The translations under genes and the position numbers were made by a program. This document shows positions 41,067 through 50,064 of a DNA stretch of 64,000 nucleotides, piece by piece (position 1 is the first letter of the stretch; each line of letters starts with the position of its first letter). The DNA is from Candidatus Levybacteria bacterium RIFCSPHIGHO2_01_FULL_36_15b. GTDB lineage: Bacteria; Patescibacteria; Microgenomatia; Levybacterales; UBA12049. The notes under the pieces are model-generated. The model saw only the letters and a program-made list of their open reading frames with translations. It did not search any database and was not told the origin of the DNA. The stretch lies in assembly GCA_001782045.1 (NCBI GenBank), contig MFNK01000003.1, positions 1-64,000 on the forward strand, in the 5' to 3' direction.

Positions 41067-42235
41067 AAATATATAACACCTTATCAAGATCTATTGAAGA
41101 ATTTAAGCCCCTTATAGATAATCAGGTAAAAATGTATACCTGCGGACCTACTGTGTATGACAGAATGCACGTAGGAAATTTAAGAACGTTTGTGCTTTCA
41201 GATGTTTTGGAAAGAGCTTTAAAGCTAGAAGGATTTAAAGTTGAATCTGTTCAGAATATTACTGATGTTGACGACAAAATAATAAAAAGAGCGATTGAAA
41301 GTAAAAAAGACTTGAAAGAAATAGCTGATGAGTTTACTAAATATTTTATAGACGACGTAAATAAACTAAATATTAATTGGAATTCTGAAAATCAACCTAA
41401 GGTAAGTGATTACATTGAAAAAATTGCTAATTACGTAAAAGTTTTGCAGGATAAAGGTTTTGCATATGAAAAAGACGGCTCGGTATATTTTGACATATCA
41501 AAATTTGAAGATTACGGTAAACTTTCCGGTATAAAAAACGTAAGTTTAAAAACGGGTACAAGAGTTCTTTCAGATGAATATACAAAAGACGATGTGCAAG
41601 ACTTTGCTTTATGGAAACATGTTCCCGAGGGAGAACTAGGCAGTTTTGAAAGTAGCCTAGGTTGGGGAAGGCCCGGTTGGCATATTGAGTGTTCTGTTAT
41701 GAGTCAGGATAAACTGGGAGATACAATTGATATTCATTTGGGAGGAGTAGATTTAATCTTTCCGCATCATGAAAATGAAATAGCTCAATCAGAAGCAAAA
41801 ACGGGAAAGCAATTTTCCAGGTTTTTTGTGCATGGAGCTCACATGCTTGTTGATGGCAAAAAAATGAGTAAATCTTTAAAAAATTTTTACACGCTGGATG
41901 ACATAATTGCAAAAGGAATAGAGCCCCTCGCTCTTAGATATTTATATTTTCAGACTCACTGGCGGCAGGAAATGAATTTTACATGGGAGGCGCTATCTGC
42001 TTCTCAAAACGCTCTAAACAGACTCAAGAGAATAGTTTCAAAATACGACGATCCTAAAATAGGCTGCGCTGAGCTTGAGGAAAAATTCAAAACAGCAGTT
42101 AACAATGATCTGAATATGCCGCAGGCATTAGCAGTAGCATGGGAAACAGTCAACTCGGATTATCCAAGTTCTGCCAAAAAAAGAAGTTTATTGAATTTTG
42201 ATGAAATGCTGGGACTTGGTCTTAACTCTGTCTAG
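41063..42235 (+). CDS. cysS: Cysteinyl-tRNA synthetase
   Basis: Charges tRNA-Cys. MYTCGPTVYDRMHVGNLRTF (positions 24-43) contains the HIGH-type motif and the first zinc Cys. WHIECSVM near 193-200 and HHENEIAQSEA near 220 bring the remaining zinc ligands. KKMSKSLKNFYT near 255-266 is the KMSKS loop. At 390 aa the C-terminal domain is reduced compared with 461 aa in E. coli. A 49-aa antisense frame touches its last 14 nt. Confidence 0.95.
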   Translation: MKIYNTLSRSIEEFKPLIDNQVKMYTCGPTVYDRMHVGNLRTFVLSDVLERALKLEGFKVESVQNITDVDDKIIKRAIESKKDLKEIADEFTKYFIDDVNKLNINWNSENQPKVSDYIEKIANYVKVLQDKGFAYEKDGSVYFDISKFEDYGKLSGIKNVSLKTGTRVLSDEYTKDDVQDFALWKHVPEGELGSFESSLGWGRPGWHIECSVMSQDKLGDTIDIHLGGVDLIFPHHENEIAQSEAKTGKQFSRFFVHGAHMLVDGKKMSKSLKNFYTLDDIIAKGIEPLALRYLYFQTHWRQEMNFTWEALSASQNALNRLKRIVSKYDDPKIGCAELEEKFKTAVNNDLNMPQALAVAWETVNSDYPSSAKKRSLLNFDEMLGLGLNSV

Positions 42236-42371
42236 CTTTGGAGATTTCTGCGATTCTTCTTAAAATTTCTCTTCGTCTATTTGGATCCGACTGTACAGCT
42301 GTAACTACAGCAAGTGGTTCTTCCTTTTGAGCACCTTTTACTCTTAGCAAATCTGCGATAAGGTGTAGCAC
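42222..42371 (-). CDS. Small ORF, 49 aa, tentative
   Basis: A GTG-started frame on the minus strand encoding a charged, helix-prone peptide with LRVKGAQKEEPLAVV near the middle and RRREILRRIAEISKA near the end. No family recognised. It fills the otherwise empty stretch behind cysS. A TTGACA lies 41 nt upstream on its strand (42417-42412), but no good -10 box was found. It could be chance. Confidence 0.35.
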   Translation of the reverse strand: MLHLIADLLRVKGAQKEEPLAVVTAVQSDPNRRREILRRIAEISKARQS

Positions 42372-42430
42372 ATTTTTAAGCGTATCCTAGAATAATAGCC
42401 TTGTCAAGTATCAATTCTGCAAAATGTTAA

Positions 42431-42458
42431 TTGACATAAGTTGTATCTATGCCATAAT
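42431..42458 (+). promoter_or_regulatory. Sigma70-type promoter
   Basis: TTGACA at 42431-42436, a 16-nt spacer and CATAAT at 42453-42458. It precedes the small membrane protein gene and the aldolase-like gene. Confidence 0.6.
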
Positions 42459-42477
42459 AAATTAGGGGTGAAATTTA

Positions 42478-42618
42478 ATGGCGAAAAGAAAAAAGTATAA
42501 TAGAAAACCAAGTACTAAGAGCAAGTCCTTAATTGAATATAATTCCTTAACATTTCTCTTGCTTTTGGCGTTTGTTCTTTTGGTTTCACTTTTATTAGTT
42601 TCAAGAATGCTTTATTAA
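42478..42618 (+). CDS. Small single-pass membrane protein, 46 aa
   Basis: ATG 42478 follows Shine-Dalgarno AGGGGTG by about seven nt. The peptide has a very basic N-terminus (MAKRKKYNRKPSTKSKS) and one transmembrane helix (LTFLLLLAFVLLVSLLLV) ending SRMLY. The positive-inside rule puts the N-terminus in the cytoplasm. No family recognised. It lies eight nt upstream of the aldolase-like gene and shares its promoter. Confidence 0.7.
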   Translation: MAKRKKYNRKPSTKSKSLIEYNSLTFLLLLAFVLLVSLLLVSRMLY

Positions 42619-42626
42619 TACTTTCC

Positions 42627-43556
42627 ATGCAGGAAATCGGATACAACAAACCTCTTTATATTCTGCCATTTGACCACAGAGCTACTTTTGCAGTTTCTTT
42701 TGGCTATAGCTCTACTCAATATTTATCATTGCAGCAAAGAGACTTAATCAGAGATTTTAAAATGCTTGTTTATAATCATTTTAAGGAAATAGTTCATAGG
42801 AAAATCCCACTTGGCTATGCCGGAATATTATGCGATGAAGAATTTGGCAGCGAGGTTTTAAGAGAAGCAAAAGGTGATGGCTTTGTTACCATTCTAACTA
42901 CAGAGAAAAGCGGACAAAATATAGTTGAGTTTGAATATGGACAGGATTTTGAGCGACATATAGAAAAATTTAAGCCTGAATTTACAAAAACTTTAATAAA
43001 GTTTAATCCGGAAGATTTACCCGATTCAAGAGAAAAGCAAAAAAGACACATAAAAATTCTAAATGATTTTAGTCATACAAATAACTATAAATTTTTATTA
43101 GAAGTACTTGTTTTGCCGACAGAAAAACAGTTAGCAGAAGTAGGGGGAAGCAATGTAGACTATGATAAGGTTTTAAGAGCAGATTTGACAGTAAATATTA
43201 TTTCAGAGCTGCAGGATTATGGAATTGAGCCTGACGTTTGGAAGCTTGAAGGCTTTTCCGAAAAAGAAAACTACACTAAAATTATTTCTGCTATACAAAA
43301 AGAACATAGGCAAAATGTAGGATTGGTTATATTAGGTAGGGGCGCAGATGAACAGCATGTGGAAGAGTGGCTTAAAGCAGGATCGGGAATTAAGGGAATA
43401 ATAGGTTTTGCCGTGGGAAGAACAGTTTTTTGGAATGCATGGGAAAAGTTTTATAAGAAAGAAGCAGACAGCGAAGAAGCCTTAAATAGTATTCCGGACA
43501 ATTTTATAAAGTTTTATAATGTGTTTACAGAAGAATCTTCTACCAATTCTGCCTAA
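42627..43556 (+). CDS. DUF2090/IolC C-terminal-like aldolase
   Basis: Resembles the DUF2090 domain found at the C-terminus of IolC-type proteins, a TIM-barrel with class I aldolase features. LYILPFDHRATFA near the N-terminus, EPDVWKLEGF near 211-220 (a likely Schiff-base Lys) and FAVGRTVFW near 262 are characteristic. The substrate is probably a phosphorylated keto-sugar acid by family analogy, not proven here. It precedes, on the opposite strand, an FAD-linked oxidase and transketolase halves, with a 17-nt convergent overlap. Confidence 0.8.
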   Translation: MQEIGYNKPLYILPFDHRATFAVSFGYSSTQYLSLQQRDLIRDFKMLVYNHFKEIVHRKIPLGYAGILCDEEFGSEVLREAKGDGFVTILTTEKSGQNIVEFEYGQDFERHIEKFKPEFTKTLIKFNPEDLPDSREKQKRHIKILNDFSHTNNYKFLLEVLVLPTEKQLAEVGGSNVDYDKVLRADLTVNIISELQDYGIEPDVWKLEGFSEKENYTKIISAIQKEHRQNVGLVILGRGADEQHVEEWLKAGSGIKGIIGFAVGRTVFWNAWEKFYKKEADSEEALNSIPDNFIKFYNVFTEESSTNSA

Positions 43557-45201
43557 TGTGATTCATTCCAAACTCCAAAGAAGAATTAGTCTTTTTTAGC
43601 GGGTTGAAAATATTTAAGGGATCAAAGATTTGTTTTGTTTTTTCAAATAAAGCATAAACTTCTTCGCCGTACATCTGTTTTAAATAGAAACTTCTTGCCA
43701 ATCCGTCGTTGTGTTCGCCCGTAGTTGAACCGTTATATGAAAATACAAGATCATAAACTTCTTTTTCGAGCTTTGGAATTATTTCCCTTTGAGATTGCTC
43801 ATGTAAATTCATAAGTGGAATAATATGAAAATTACCGTCTCCTAAGTGTCCTGCAATGGTATAAATAAGACTAGGATATTTCGATAAGATTTCATTTAGT
43901 TTTGGCAAAAATTCTTGTAAATACTTTGGTTCTACAACAAAATCGTCAATAAACGGGGCAGTGTGCTTATCTTTTATTTTCTCTCTTAAAAGGTTAAAAC
44001 TCTCTCTTCTTATCAGCCAGTATTTCTTAGATTGTTTTTCGTTTCCCGCAACACGCGTGTTCAAATTAAACGGCTTAAGCTTTTCCTTTAAAGTCTTTAT
44101 TTTATCTATTAAATCATCAAAATTATTTCCTGCAAACTCTATTTGTAAAATAAGTTTTGGAACCCCATTTTTTAATACCATCATAAATTCTGGAATAAAG
44201 TGAAATGCAGTAGAGATTATGTTTGCTGCACCCATCTTCTTTGCAAATTCCGGAAAAAACTTAACAGCAAGCTTAAGGGTATTATCATCGTAGGTTTCAA
44301 AACTTTCTGGTTCAAGCGGCAAGACTGTATTTATAATTTCCCCAAGATTATTCATGTCTTTTTCTTCCAAAAAAACAACAAGCATTTCGCTATGTTTCTT
44401 AACCGGAATAAGCTCAAGACTTGCCTGGGTCATTATCCCTAGAGTTCCTTGGGCTCCTACAAAAAGCTTAGTTAAATCAAAAATATTTTTTTCTTTGTCG
44501 TATACATTCCATAAAAAATATCCCGCACTGTTTTTAGAAACCTTGGGTTTGGCGCTTTGTAAAAGATCAAAGTTTTTAGTAATCAAGGCATGTATGCCTC
44601 TGTAAACCTCGCCTTCAAATGAGCTCAATTGAAGTTTCTCTGCAAGTTCTCTGTCGGATAGCGGTTTAAACTCATACTCGTTTCCGTCCGCTAAAATCAT
44701 ATTTAGTTTTTTAACATACTTTTCCGTTTTTCCGTATTCTAGCGATTTTTCTCCGCCGGAATTATTATTTACAATTCCGCCAATTGCACAAATATCTTTA
44801 GATGCGGGGTAAGAGGGGAATATGAGATTATGTTGCAGAGTAAATTTTTCAAAATCACGGTAATATACGCCTGGCTGTGTTGTTGCAACATTTCCCTCAA
44901 TTCCGATTATTTTATTAAAATGCTCCATAAAAGAGACGATTATTGATTCATTTAAGGGTCCTCCGCTCATATCCGTGCCTGCGGCTCTTGCGGTTATTGA
45001 AAGCGAAGGATTTTGATTCTTATTTGTTTTAACAAATTTAACAATATTTTTTAAATCCTCTGTATCTTGCGGAAAAACTACAAAACTTGGTTTAACTTCA
45101 AAAATACTTGCATCGTGGTCAAACTTTTTTAGAGTTTCTTCATCTTCGTATGTTTCACCTTTAATTACTTCTTTTAATTTGCTAAACAAATTTTTATTCA
45201 T
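43540..45201 (-). CDS. FAD-linked oxidase (D-lactate/glycolate type)
   Basis: A VAO-family flavoprotein oxidising a 2-hydroxy acid such as D-lactate, glycolate or 2-hydroxyglutarate. The FAD-binding part has ARAAGTDMSGGPLNES near 70-86 and IGGIVNNNSGGEKSLEYG near 138-155. The C-terminal cap runs to the end, with HLGDGNFHIIP and GEHNDGLARS, the catalytic His region. About 553 aa; no FeS domain is fused. ATG 45201 overlaps the transketolase stop by eight nt. Confidence 0.88.
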   Translation of the reverse strand: MNKNLFSKLKEVIKGETYEDEETLKKFDHDASIFEVKPSFVVFPQDTEDLKNIVKFVKTNKNQNPSLSITARAAGTDMSGGPLNESIIVSFMEHFNKIIGIEGNVATTQPGVYYRDFEKFTLQHNLIFPSYPASKDICAIGGIVNNNSGGEKSLEYGKTEKYVKKLNMILADGNEYEFKPLSDRELAEKLQLSSFEGEVYRGIHALITKNFDLLQSAKPKVSKNSAGYFLWNVYDKEKNIFDLTKLFVGAQGTLGIMTQASLELIPVKKHSEMLVVFLEEKDMNNLGEIINTVLPLEPESFETYDDNTLKLAVKFFPEFAKKMGAANIISTAFHFIPEFMMVLKNGVPKLILQIEFAGNNFDDLIDKIKTLKEKLKPFNLNTRVAGNEKQSKKYWLIRRESFNLLREKIKDKHTAPFIDDFVVEPKYLQEFLPKLNEILSKYPSLIYTIAGHLGDGNFHIIPLMNLHEQSQREIIPKLEKEVYDLVFSYNGSTTGEHNDGLARSFYLKQMYGEEVYALFEKTKQIFDPLNIFNPLKKTNSSLEFGMNHIRQNW

Positions 45202-46186
45202 TTTGATTACCAATCAACCTGGTAACTGCTTGTTCTATAGCTACTTCGTCCATTCCATATTTTTTAATTAACTCAAAAGGCGCTCCCGATTCTGCGAATG
45301 TATCTTGTAAACCAATAAATTCCATTGGAGTAGGGTAATGCTTTGCTAAAACCTCTGCAATTGTACCGCCAAGTCCACCGGCAACCTGATGATCTTCTAC
45401 TGTAACCACTTTTCCAGCCTCTTTGGCGAGCTTAATTATGGTTTTTGAATCAATAGGTTTTATTGTTGAGACATTAGCAACCTGAACCTTGATTCCTTTT
45501 TCTTCTAAATTTTTTGCGGCAAGAAGAGCATAATAGAGCATGTAACCGGTTGCAAAAATAACAGTTTTTGGAGCTTCATTTATCCAGTAAACTTCAACTT
45601 CCTTACTAAACGGAGTGTCTTTTGTTGTAATTATCGGTGTTTTATCGCGGGTAAATCTTAAATAAACTGGACCCCTAATTTCTGCTGATTTTAAGGTTGC
45701 TTTTTTTGCCTCAATAGCATCGCAGGGAACAAAAACAGAAATATTAGGCCAAGCTCTTGTTATTGCAATATCCTCGGTAGCCTGATGCGTCGCGCCGTCA
45801 GGTCCTGTCATAATACCTGAGTGATGTCCTGCTATTTTTACATTTGAGTTGCCATAAATAATGGTAGTTCTAATTGTTTCCCAGTTTTTTCCGGGCGAAA
45901 ATGTCGCATAAGAAGAAATAAATGGAATTTTTCCGCTCAATCCAAGACCGGCCGCGATTGCTGCCATGTTTTGTTCGGCAACCCCAACTTCAAAAAAACG
46001 TTGCGGAAACTTTGCTTCAAATCCGTCCGTTCTTGTGCTTTCTGATAAATCGGCGGTTAAAACAACTACATTAGGATTTGATTCACCAAGTTCAACCAAA
46101 GCCTCACCAAAGCCGTCTCTTGTTGCTTTCTGCTCAACATCCTTGTCAAAAAGTTTTTGGTTTAAGTGTAAATCAGGATTTAACAT
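45194..46186 (-). CDS. Transketolase, C-terminal half
   Basis: The pyrimidine-binding and C-terminal parts of a split transketolase. VGVAEQNMAAIAAGLGLSG near 67-86 carries the catalytic Glu that activates TPP. HHSGIMTGPDGATHQATED and PCDAIEAKKA follow, and the C-terminal domain has TVEDHQVAGGLGGTIAEVLA near 265. 330 aa fits the half-gene. It pairs with the N-terminal half encoded upstream at 46366-47232, after a 179-nt spacer. Confidence 0.92.
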   Translation of the reverse strand: MLNPDLHLNQKLFDKDVEQKATRDGFGEALVELGESNPNVVVLTADLSESTRTDGFEAKFPQRFFEVGVAEQNMAAIAAGLGLSGKIPFISSYATFSPGKNWETIRTTIIYGNSNVKIAGHHSGIMTGPDGATHQATEDIAITRAWPNISVFVPCDAIEAKKATLKSAEIRGPVYLRFTRDKTPIITTKDTPFSKEVEVYWINEAPKTVIFATGYMLYYALLAAKNLEEKGIKVQVANVSTIKPIDSKTIIKLAKEAGKVVTVEDHQVAGGLGGTIAEVLAKHYPTPMEFIGLQDTFAESGAPFELIKKYGMDEVAIEQAVTRLIGNQNE

Positions 46187-46365
46187 AATGAAAGACTGCT
46201 CGCCTCGTAAGTTTTATTTTGCTCGGGGTCCTGCCCCAACTTTCCCTCCCGCCAGTGCTCACTCGAATATTTCTTTCAGAAATAACTCGCTGTGCGCTGT
46301 CGGAAGCCCTTCCTGTTGTGTCACCCCTCGCAAATTTCTTAATTCTAGATTCTAAATTCATAATT
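46187..46365. other. GC-rich spacer between transketolase halves
   Basis: No convincing gene. The 62-codon minus-strand frame here is Arg/Ser-rich and looks like noise. A small hairpin GGGG-TCCTG-CCCC and a CCGCCAGTGCTCAC stretch resemble the GC-rich repeats elsewhere in the window. The base content contrasts with flanking A/T-rich genes. Confidence 0.5.
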
Positions 46366-47232
46366 CTATTGATGTTCCGAGATTATTCTTCCTTGTAAAG
46401 TACGTAATTCTTTTAATGCTTTTTTTGCCTCTTCTTGATTTGGTGGTTTTCCATGCCAGTGAAAATCTTTTTCCATAAATGTAACTCCTTTTCCTGGAAT
46501 TGTATGAGCAATAACAACGGATGGTTTTTCAAAAATCTTTTTTGCAAGTCCTAAAACGTTTATAAATTCGGATATGTTATTTCCATCCGCTTCAAAAACT
46601 TCCCAGTTAAAAGATGTGTATTTTTCCTTTAAGGGTTCAAGTGGCATTATGTTTTCGGTAAAGCCGTCTATTTGGATATTGTTTCTATCCAAAATTAAAG
46701 TTAAGTTGTTTAACTTATGTTTTCCTGCAAACATTAAAGCTTCCCAAGTGTTTCCTTCCTGATGCTCACCGTCTGAAGCAATTACGTAAGTATGATATTT
46801 TTTGTTGTCTAGTTTTGCAGCTAGTGAAATACCAATGGCTTGTGAAATTCCTTCACCTAAAGGACCCGAAGTTGTTTCAAGTCCGGGAAGTGAGTCTCTA
46901 TGAGGGTGTCCCTGAAGACGCGAATCTATTTTTCGTAAAGTTTTAAGTTCTTCAATCGGGAAATACCCGCTTTGAGCCATAGTTACATAGCGAATAGGGC
47001 ATATGTGGCCGTTTGATAAAACTAGTCTGTCTCGGTCGTCCCAATCCGGATTTTTAGGATTGTGATTTAATACATGAAAGTATAATGCGGTAAAAATATC
47101 AGCCATTCCCAAAGGTCCTGCAGAATGCCCCGACCCGGCTTCAAGAAGCATTTTTATAAGAAGTTCCCGTGCTTGATTTGCTTTTAGCTCAAGCTCTTTT
47201 AATTTTTCATCTGTTAGGGCAGGTATATCCAT
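46366..47232 (-). CDS. Transketolase, N-terminal half
   Basis: The TPP diphosphate-binding half. LEAGSGHSAGPLGMADI near 30-46, GPLGEGISQAIG near 127 and ASDGEHQEGNTWEALMFAG near 151-169 (GDGE-type metal site), followed by LDRNNIQIDG, are decisive. 288 aa. The ATG overlaps the stop of the glycerate kinase gene by one nt (TAATG), so translation may be coupled. Two-subunit transketolases are common in archaea and several reduced bacteria. Confidence 0.92.
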   Translation of the reverse strand: MDIPALTDEKLKELELKANQARELLIKMLLEAGSGHSAGPLGMADIFTALYFHVLNHNPKNPDWDDRDRLVLSNGHICPIRYVTMAQSGYFPIEELKTLRKIDSRLQGHPHRDSLPGLETTSGPLGEGISQAIGISLAAKLDNKKYHTYVIASDGEHQEGNTWEALMFAGKHKLNNLTLILDRNNIQIDGFTENIMPLEPLKEKYTSFNWEVFEADGNNISEFINVLGLAKKIFEKPSVVIAHTIPGKGVTFMEKDFHWHGKPPNQEEAKKALKELRTLQGRIISEHQ

Positions 47233-48512
47233 TATTTTTTATAAACTATAAATAAGTCTGAGACGTTTGAAGAAAGTCTTCCTGTAATAATAGCATCGCC
47301 TAATTTCTGGAAAAACACAAGACTATTGTTAGTATTTAAATACTCCTCTGGATTTAAATTTTGTTTGTTAGCATTTTGCAGAGAATTCGAATCAACTATA
47401 GCTCCAGTTGCCTCACTATTGTCCCATCCGTCTGAGTCAAATGCTGCAATTACAGTACGTTCATCAATTTCAGAAATCGCAGAGAGTGCGACCTCCTGGT
47501 TTCTTCCACCTTCGCCCTTAAGGTTTTTAACCTTAACGGTTGTTTCGCCTCCTGCTAAAAGAACAGAATTTTCTTCCGCTTCTTTTAAGAGTATTGCAGG
47601 TGCATTTCTTGCCTCCGACTGAAACTTATCTGAAAAAATTTTGCAATTTATTCCCAAACTTTTTGCTTTATCAGACATTGCCAAAAGTGCGGTTTCGTTG
47701 CTTAACATAAGAATGTTTTTAACGTTTTCAAATATGTTTTTTTCCTTTGGAGTTTCTGTATAATCTTCGCTTTTTAAATCCAAATCTTTCATCTTGTATT
47801 TTTCTATAACAGCAAGCGCATCCTTAATGTTTGTTTCGTCTTTTACGGTTGTGCCAGATGCAATAGTAGACAAATTGTTTCCGGCAACATCGGAAAATAT
47901 TAAAGAAATTACTTTAGCAGGATACAACAGTTTTGCTAAGCCACCGCCTTTAACGCTAGACAAATGTTTTCTTATTGTATTTGTTTCAAAAATGTCCGCG
48001 CCGTTTTTTAAAAGAGAGTGATTTACATCAATTAATTTATCTAAGGTTATTTTAAATGGAAGCTCAAACATTGCTGATCCGCCTCCGCAGATTATTACCA
48101 AAACTAAGTCTTTTGAAGTTAGCGAATTAAGTTCATTTACTACTCGTTTTGTAAAATTAATATTTTGCTCAGAGGGAAGTGGGTGGGTTCCTTGCGTAAA
48201 CTCTATCTTCTTGAATTCTTCCTTGTTTGTATCAATAACGAATCCCTTAGTAAGCTTTTTTTCTAAAACGTTTTCAATAGTTTTTGAAATAGTCGCGGAA
48301 CCCTTTCCAAATCCTACTAAAAAAATTCTTTCAAAATTTTGTAAATTAAACTCGTTGTCTAAGATTTTTAGTTTATTTTCAGCTAATACAAAATTTTTAT
48401 CCATTACGTTTTGAGGTTGAATAGAAGAAAGTCCTGTTTCAATTAAATCAAGAACTATTTTTCTTTCTTGCGTGTAAGCTAATTCTTGGTAATTTTTAAT
48501 AAAACCCATCAA
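47232..48512 (-). CDS. Glycerate kinase (GCK/MOFRL family)
   Basis: Phosphorylates glycerate, probably to 2-phosphoglycerate, using ATP. GFGKGSATI near 69, ICGGGSAMFELPF near 142-154, KHLSSVKGGGLAK near 190 and SDVAGNNLSTIASGTT near 215 form the GCK core. The MOFRL end carries AGGETTVKVKNLKGEGGRNQE near 315-335, with DSDGWDNSEATGAIVD later. First gene of the minus-strand sugar-metabolism run with both transketolase halves and the FAD oxidase. Confidence 0.92.
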   Translation of the reverse strand: MMGFIKNYQELAYTQERKIVLDLIETGLSSIQPQNVMDKNFVLAENKLKILDNEFNLQNFERIFLVGFGKGSATISKTIENVLEKKLTKGFVIDTNKEEFKKIEFTQGTHPLPSEQNINFTKRVVNELNSLTSKDLVLVIICGGGSAMFELPFKITLDKLIDVNHSLLKNGADIFETNTIRKHLSSVKGGGLAKLLYPAKVISLIFSDVAGNNLSTIASGTTVKDETNIKDALAVIEKYKMKDLDLKSEDYTETPKEKNIFENVKNILMLSNETALLAMSDKAKSLGINCKIFSDKFQSEARNAPAILLKEAEENSVLLAGGETTVKVKNLKGEGGRNQEVALSAISEIDERTVIAAFDSDGWDNSEATGAIVDSNSLQNANKQNLNPEEYLNTNNSLVFFQKLGDAIITGRLSSNVSDLFIVYKK

Positions 48513-48528
48513 TTTAATTTTAATTTAC

Positions 48529-48556
48529 TTGACATCAATTTAAAATATCCTATAAT
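48529..48556 (+). promoter_or_regulatory. Sigma70-type promoter
   Basis: TTGACA at 48529-48534, a 16-nt spacer and TATAAT at 48551-48556. The ATG at 48564 is seven nt beyond, so a leaderless mRNA is expected. Confidence 0.8.
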
Positions 48557-48563
48557 ACGCCAT

Positions 48564-48914
48564 ATGCCAATAGAAGCTTACGAGTTAACAGTTCATAATC
48601 CCGAAAAACAAAAGCACGTAATTGTTCAACCAGGAGAAAAACGTCATATACCCAGTATTGATTTGGGTGGATACGAGAAAATCTATGAAGTTCAGTGTAA
48701 GGAAGACGACTCTTTGGCCACAGTTCATACAATCTATCCTATGGTTATTACAGACAATCCAAGACAGTTTGCTATTTACGATGATAATTTAACGGAAAAT
48801 CTTCCTATGATTATTAAAAAAGGAGAGCATTTGGATATAAATATAAGACAAAGAAGCGATAAAGAAGGAAGACTGATATATTTTGAGGGAATTATAAGAC
48901 TTGAGTTAAGATAG
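48564..48914 (+). CDS. Hypothetical protein, 116 aa
   Basis: No family recognised. The predicted structure is mainly beta: ELTVHNPEKQKHVIVQPGE, then a Lys/Glu middle, ending in IYFEGIIRLELR. It has no signal or membrane helix. ATG 48564 is supported by the promoter seven nt upstream; earlier in-frame codons run through that promoter. It stands alone between the carbon cluster and a small minus-strand gene. Confidence 0.72.
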   Translation: MPIEAYELTVHNPEKQKHVIVQPGEKRHIPSIDLGGYEKIYEVQCKEDDSLATVHTIYPMVITDNPRQFAIYDDNLTENLPMIIKKGEHLDINIRQRSDKEGRLIYFEGIIRLELR

Positions 48915-48942
48915 CTATCCTTTTTAGTTCTTTAAGTAAGGC

Positions 48943-49338
48943 TTAAGGAAGTTTAGTTCTTAATAATTGCTGTAATCGTTTTTGTTGATAGAGCTTATGC
49001 GCTTCTGCTCTAATTAGTTTTGTGATTGGTTCTCCTTGCCTTACAGGGTGATTTTTACGTAAATTCATATCGTCCATATGATATTTTTTAACTACTAGGT
49101 CAAACATTTCGCGACCTTTTCCTAGCTCTATATCCCGAACTCCAAGAAAAAAGTCCAAGAAATAATCCCGTTTTGTATTAAAAAGATTCAGAAGGCTATC
49201 GTTTTGTGCAAAAGTTGTTCTTACGGCCTTTTTAATTTCCTCAAAGTCAACACCTTCCGGAGTAAGTCTTTCTTTCGGCAAGCGTTGTCCCGGTAATCTA
49301 TGAATATGTGGAAATCTTTCCTTTTCTGACATAACCAT
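48943..49338 (-). CDS. Hypothetical protein, 131 aa
   Basis: No family recognised. It is soluble, helical and basic (Arg/Lys/His-rich), with PHIHRLPGQRLPKER near the N-terminus and LIRAEAHKLYQQKRLQQLL near the C-terminus. ATG at 49338 or 49332 are both possible. It stands alone between convergent and divergent neighbours. Confidence 0.65.
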   Translation of the reverse strand: MVMSEKERFPHIHRLPGQRLPKERLTPEGVDFEEIKKAVRTTFAQNDSLLNLFNTKRDYFLDFFLGVRDIELGKGREMFDLVVKKYHMDDMNLRKNHPVRQGEPITKLIRAEAHKLYQQKRLQQLLRTKLP

Positions 49339-49443
49339 ATTCGGCAGTGAGGTATATTATCATATTATAAGATTAAATTCAAGCTTATAATGACTTTTTA
49401 ACTAGCAATTTAACGGTAAAAATAGTATTATTCGCCTAATATT

Positions 49444-50028
49444 ATGCAACCAAAAGATTTTGAGGAAATTATTATATTTGAAGACACAGCTTCGGGAGTA
49501 AAAAGCCCTCTTCCTTCCATAGAGGATTCCAAGCAGGAATTAAAAGAGAGCATAAAAGAAGAAATAGAAGACGAGGCAGCTAAAAGAGAGGAAAAAAGCA
49601 AGCAAAAAATGGACGAGTTAATTAAAAGTTCACAAAAACCTTTGTACAAACTTTCAACAATTTTTCCCCTAGATCTTTTTCCCGACAAGCTGATTATAGA
49701 ATTTGACCATGTTAACATTTATTTTCATGAATTTTTTTCAACCGGCCAGGTAAGAAGCGTTCCAATACAAAATATTGGAGAAGTAATAATTGAAACTTCT
49801 CCTCTTTTTACAACGCTTAAGATAATTGAGGGAATGATTGGTGCAGGAGTTGAATTAGATTTAAAGCCTGTTAGGAGAAGCGAAGCAATAAAAGCAAAAA
49901 GAATTATAATGGGACTTATGATTGCAGATAAAGAAAAAGTAGACTTGTCCGATCTTGATTCTGCAGACGTAGCAAGAAAAGTAGAAGAATTAGGAAAAGC
50001 ACAAGAACCTGAATTCATGTCAAATTAG
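49444..50028 (+). CDS. Hypothetical protein with PH-like domain
   Basis: The first 65 residues are acidic and coiled-coil (KQELKESIKEEIEDEAAK). Residues of about 65-160 (FPLDLFPDKLIIEFDHVNIY, then VPIQNIGEVIIETSPLFTTL) have the strand pattern of a bacterial PH-like domain. It probably binds a lipid or a protein partner at the membrane; this is inferred. No transmembrane helix. A weak TATTAT lies 12 nt upstream. Confidence 0.7.
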   Translation: MQPKDFEEIIIFEDTASGVKSPLPSIEDSKQELKESIKEEIEDEAAKREEKSKQKMDELIKSSQKPLYKLSTIFPLDLFPDKLIIEFDHVNIYFHEFFSTGQVRSVPIQNIGEVIIETSPLFTTLKIIEGMIGAGVELDLKPVRRSEAIKAKRIIMGLMIADKEKVDLSDLDSADVARKVEELGKAQEPEFMSN

Positions 50029-50064
50029 CCACAATCGGTAAAATAGGGTAAAATAAAAACTCTA

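Noticed and set aside
46173..46361. 62-codon minus-strand frame between transketolase halves
   Set aside because: Arg/Ser-rich composition, overlaps a coding end, and lies in a repeat-like GC-rich spacer; no ribosome binding site or promoter pattern.
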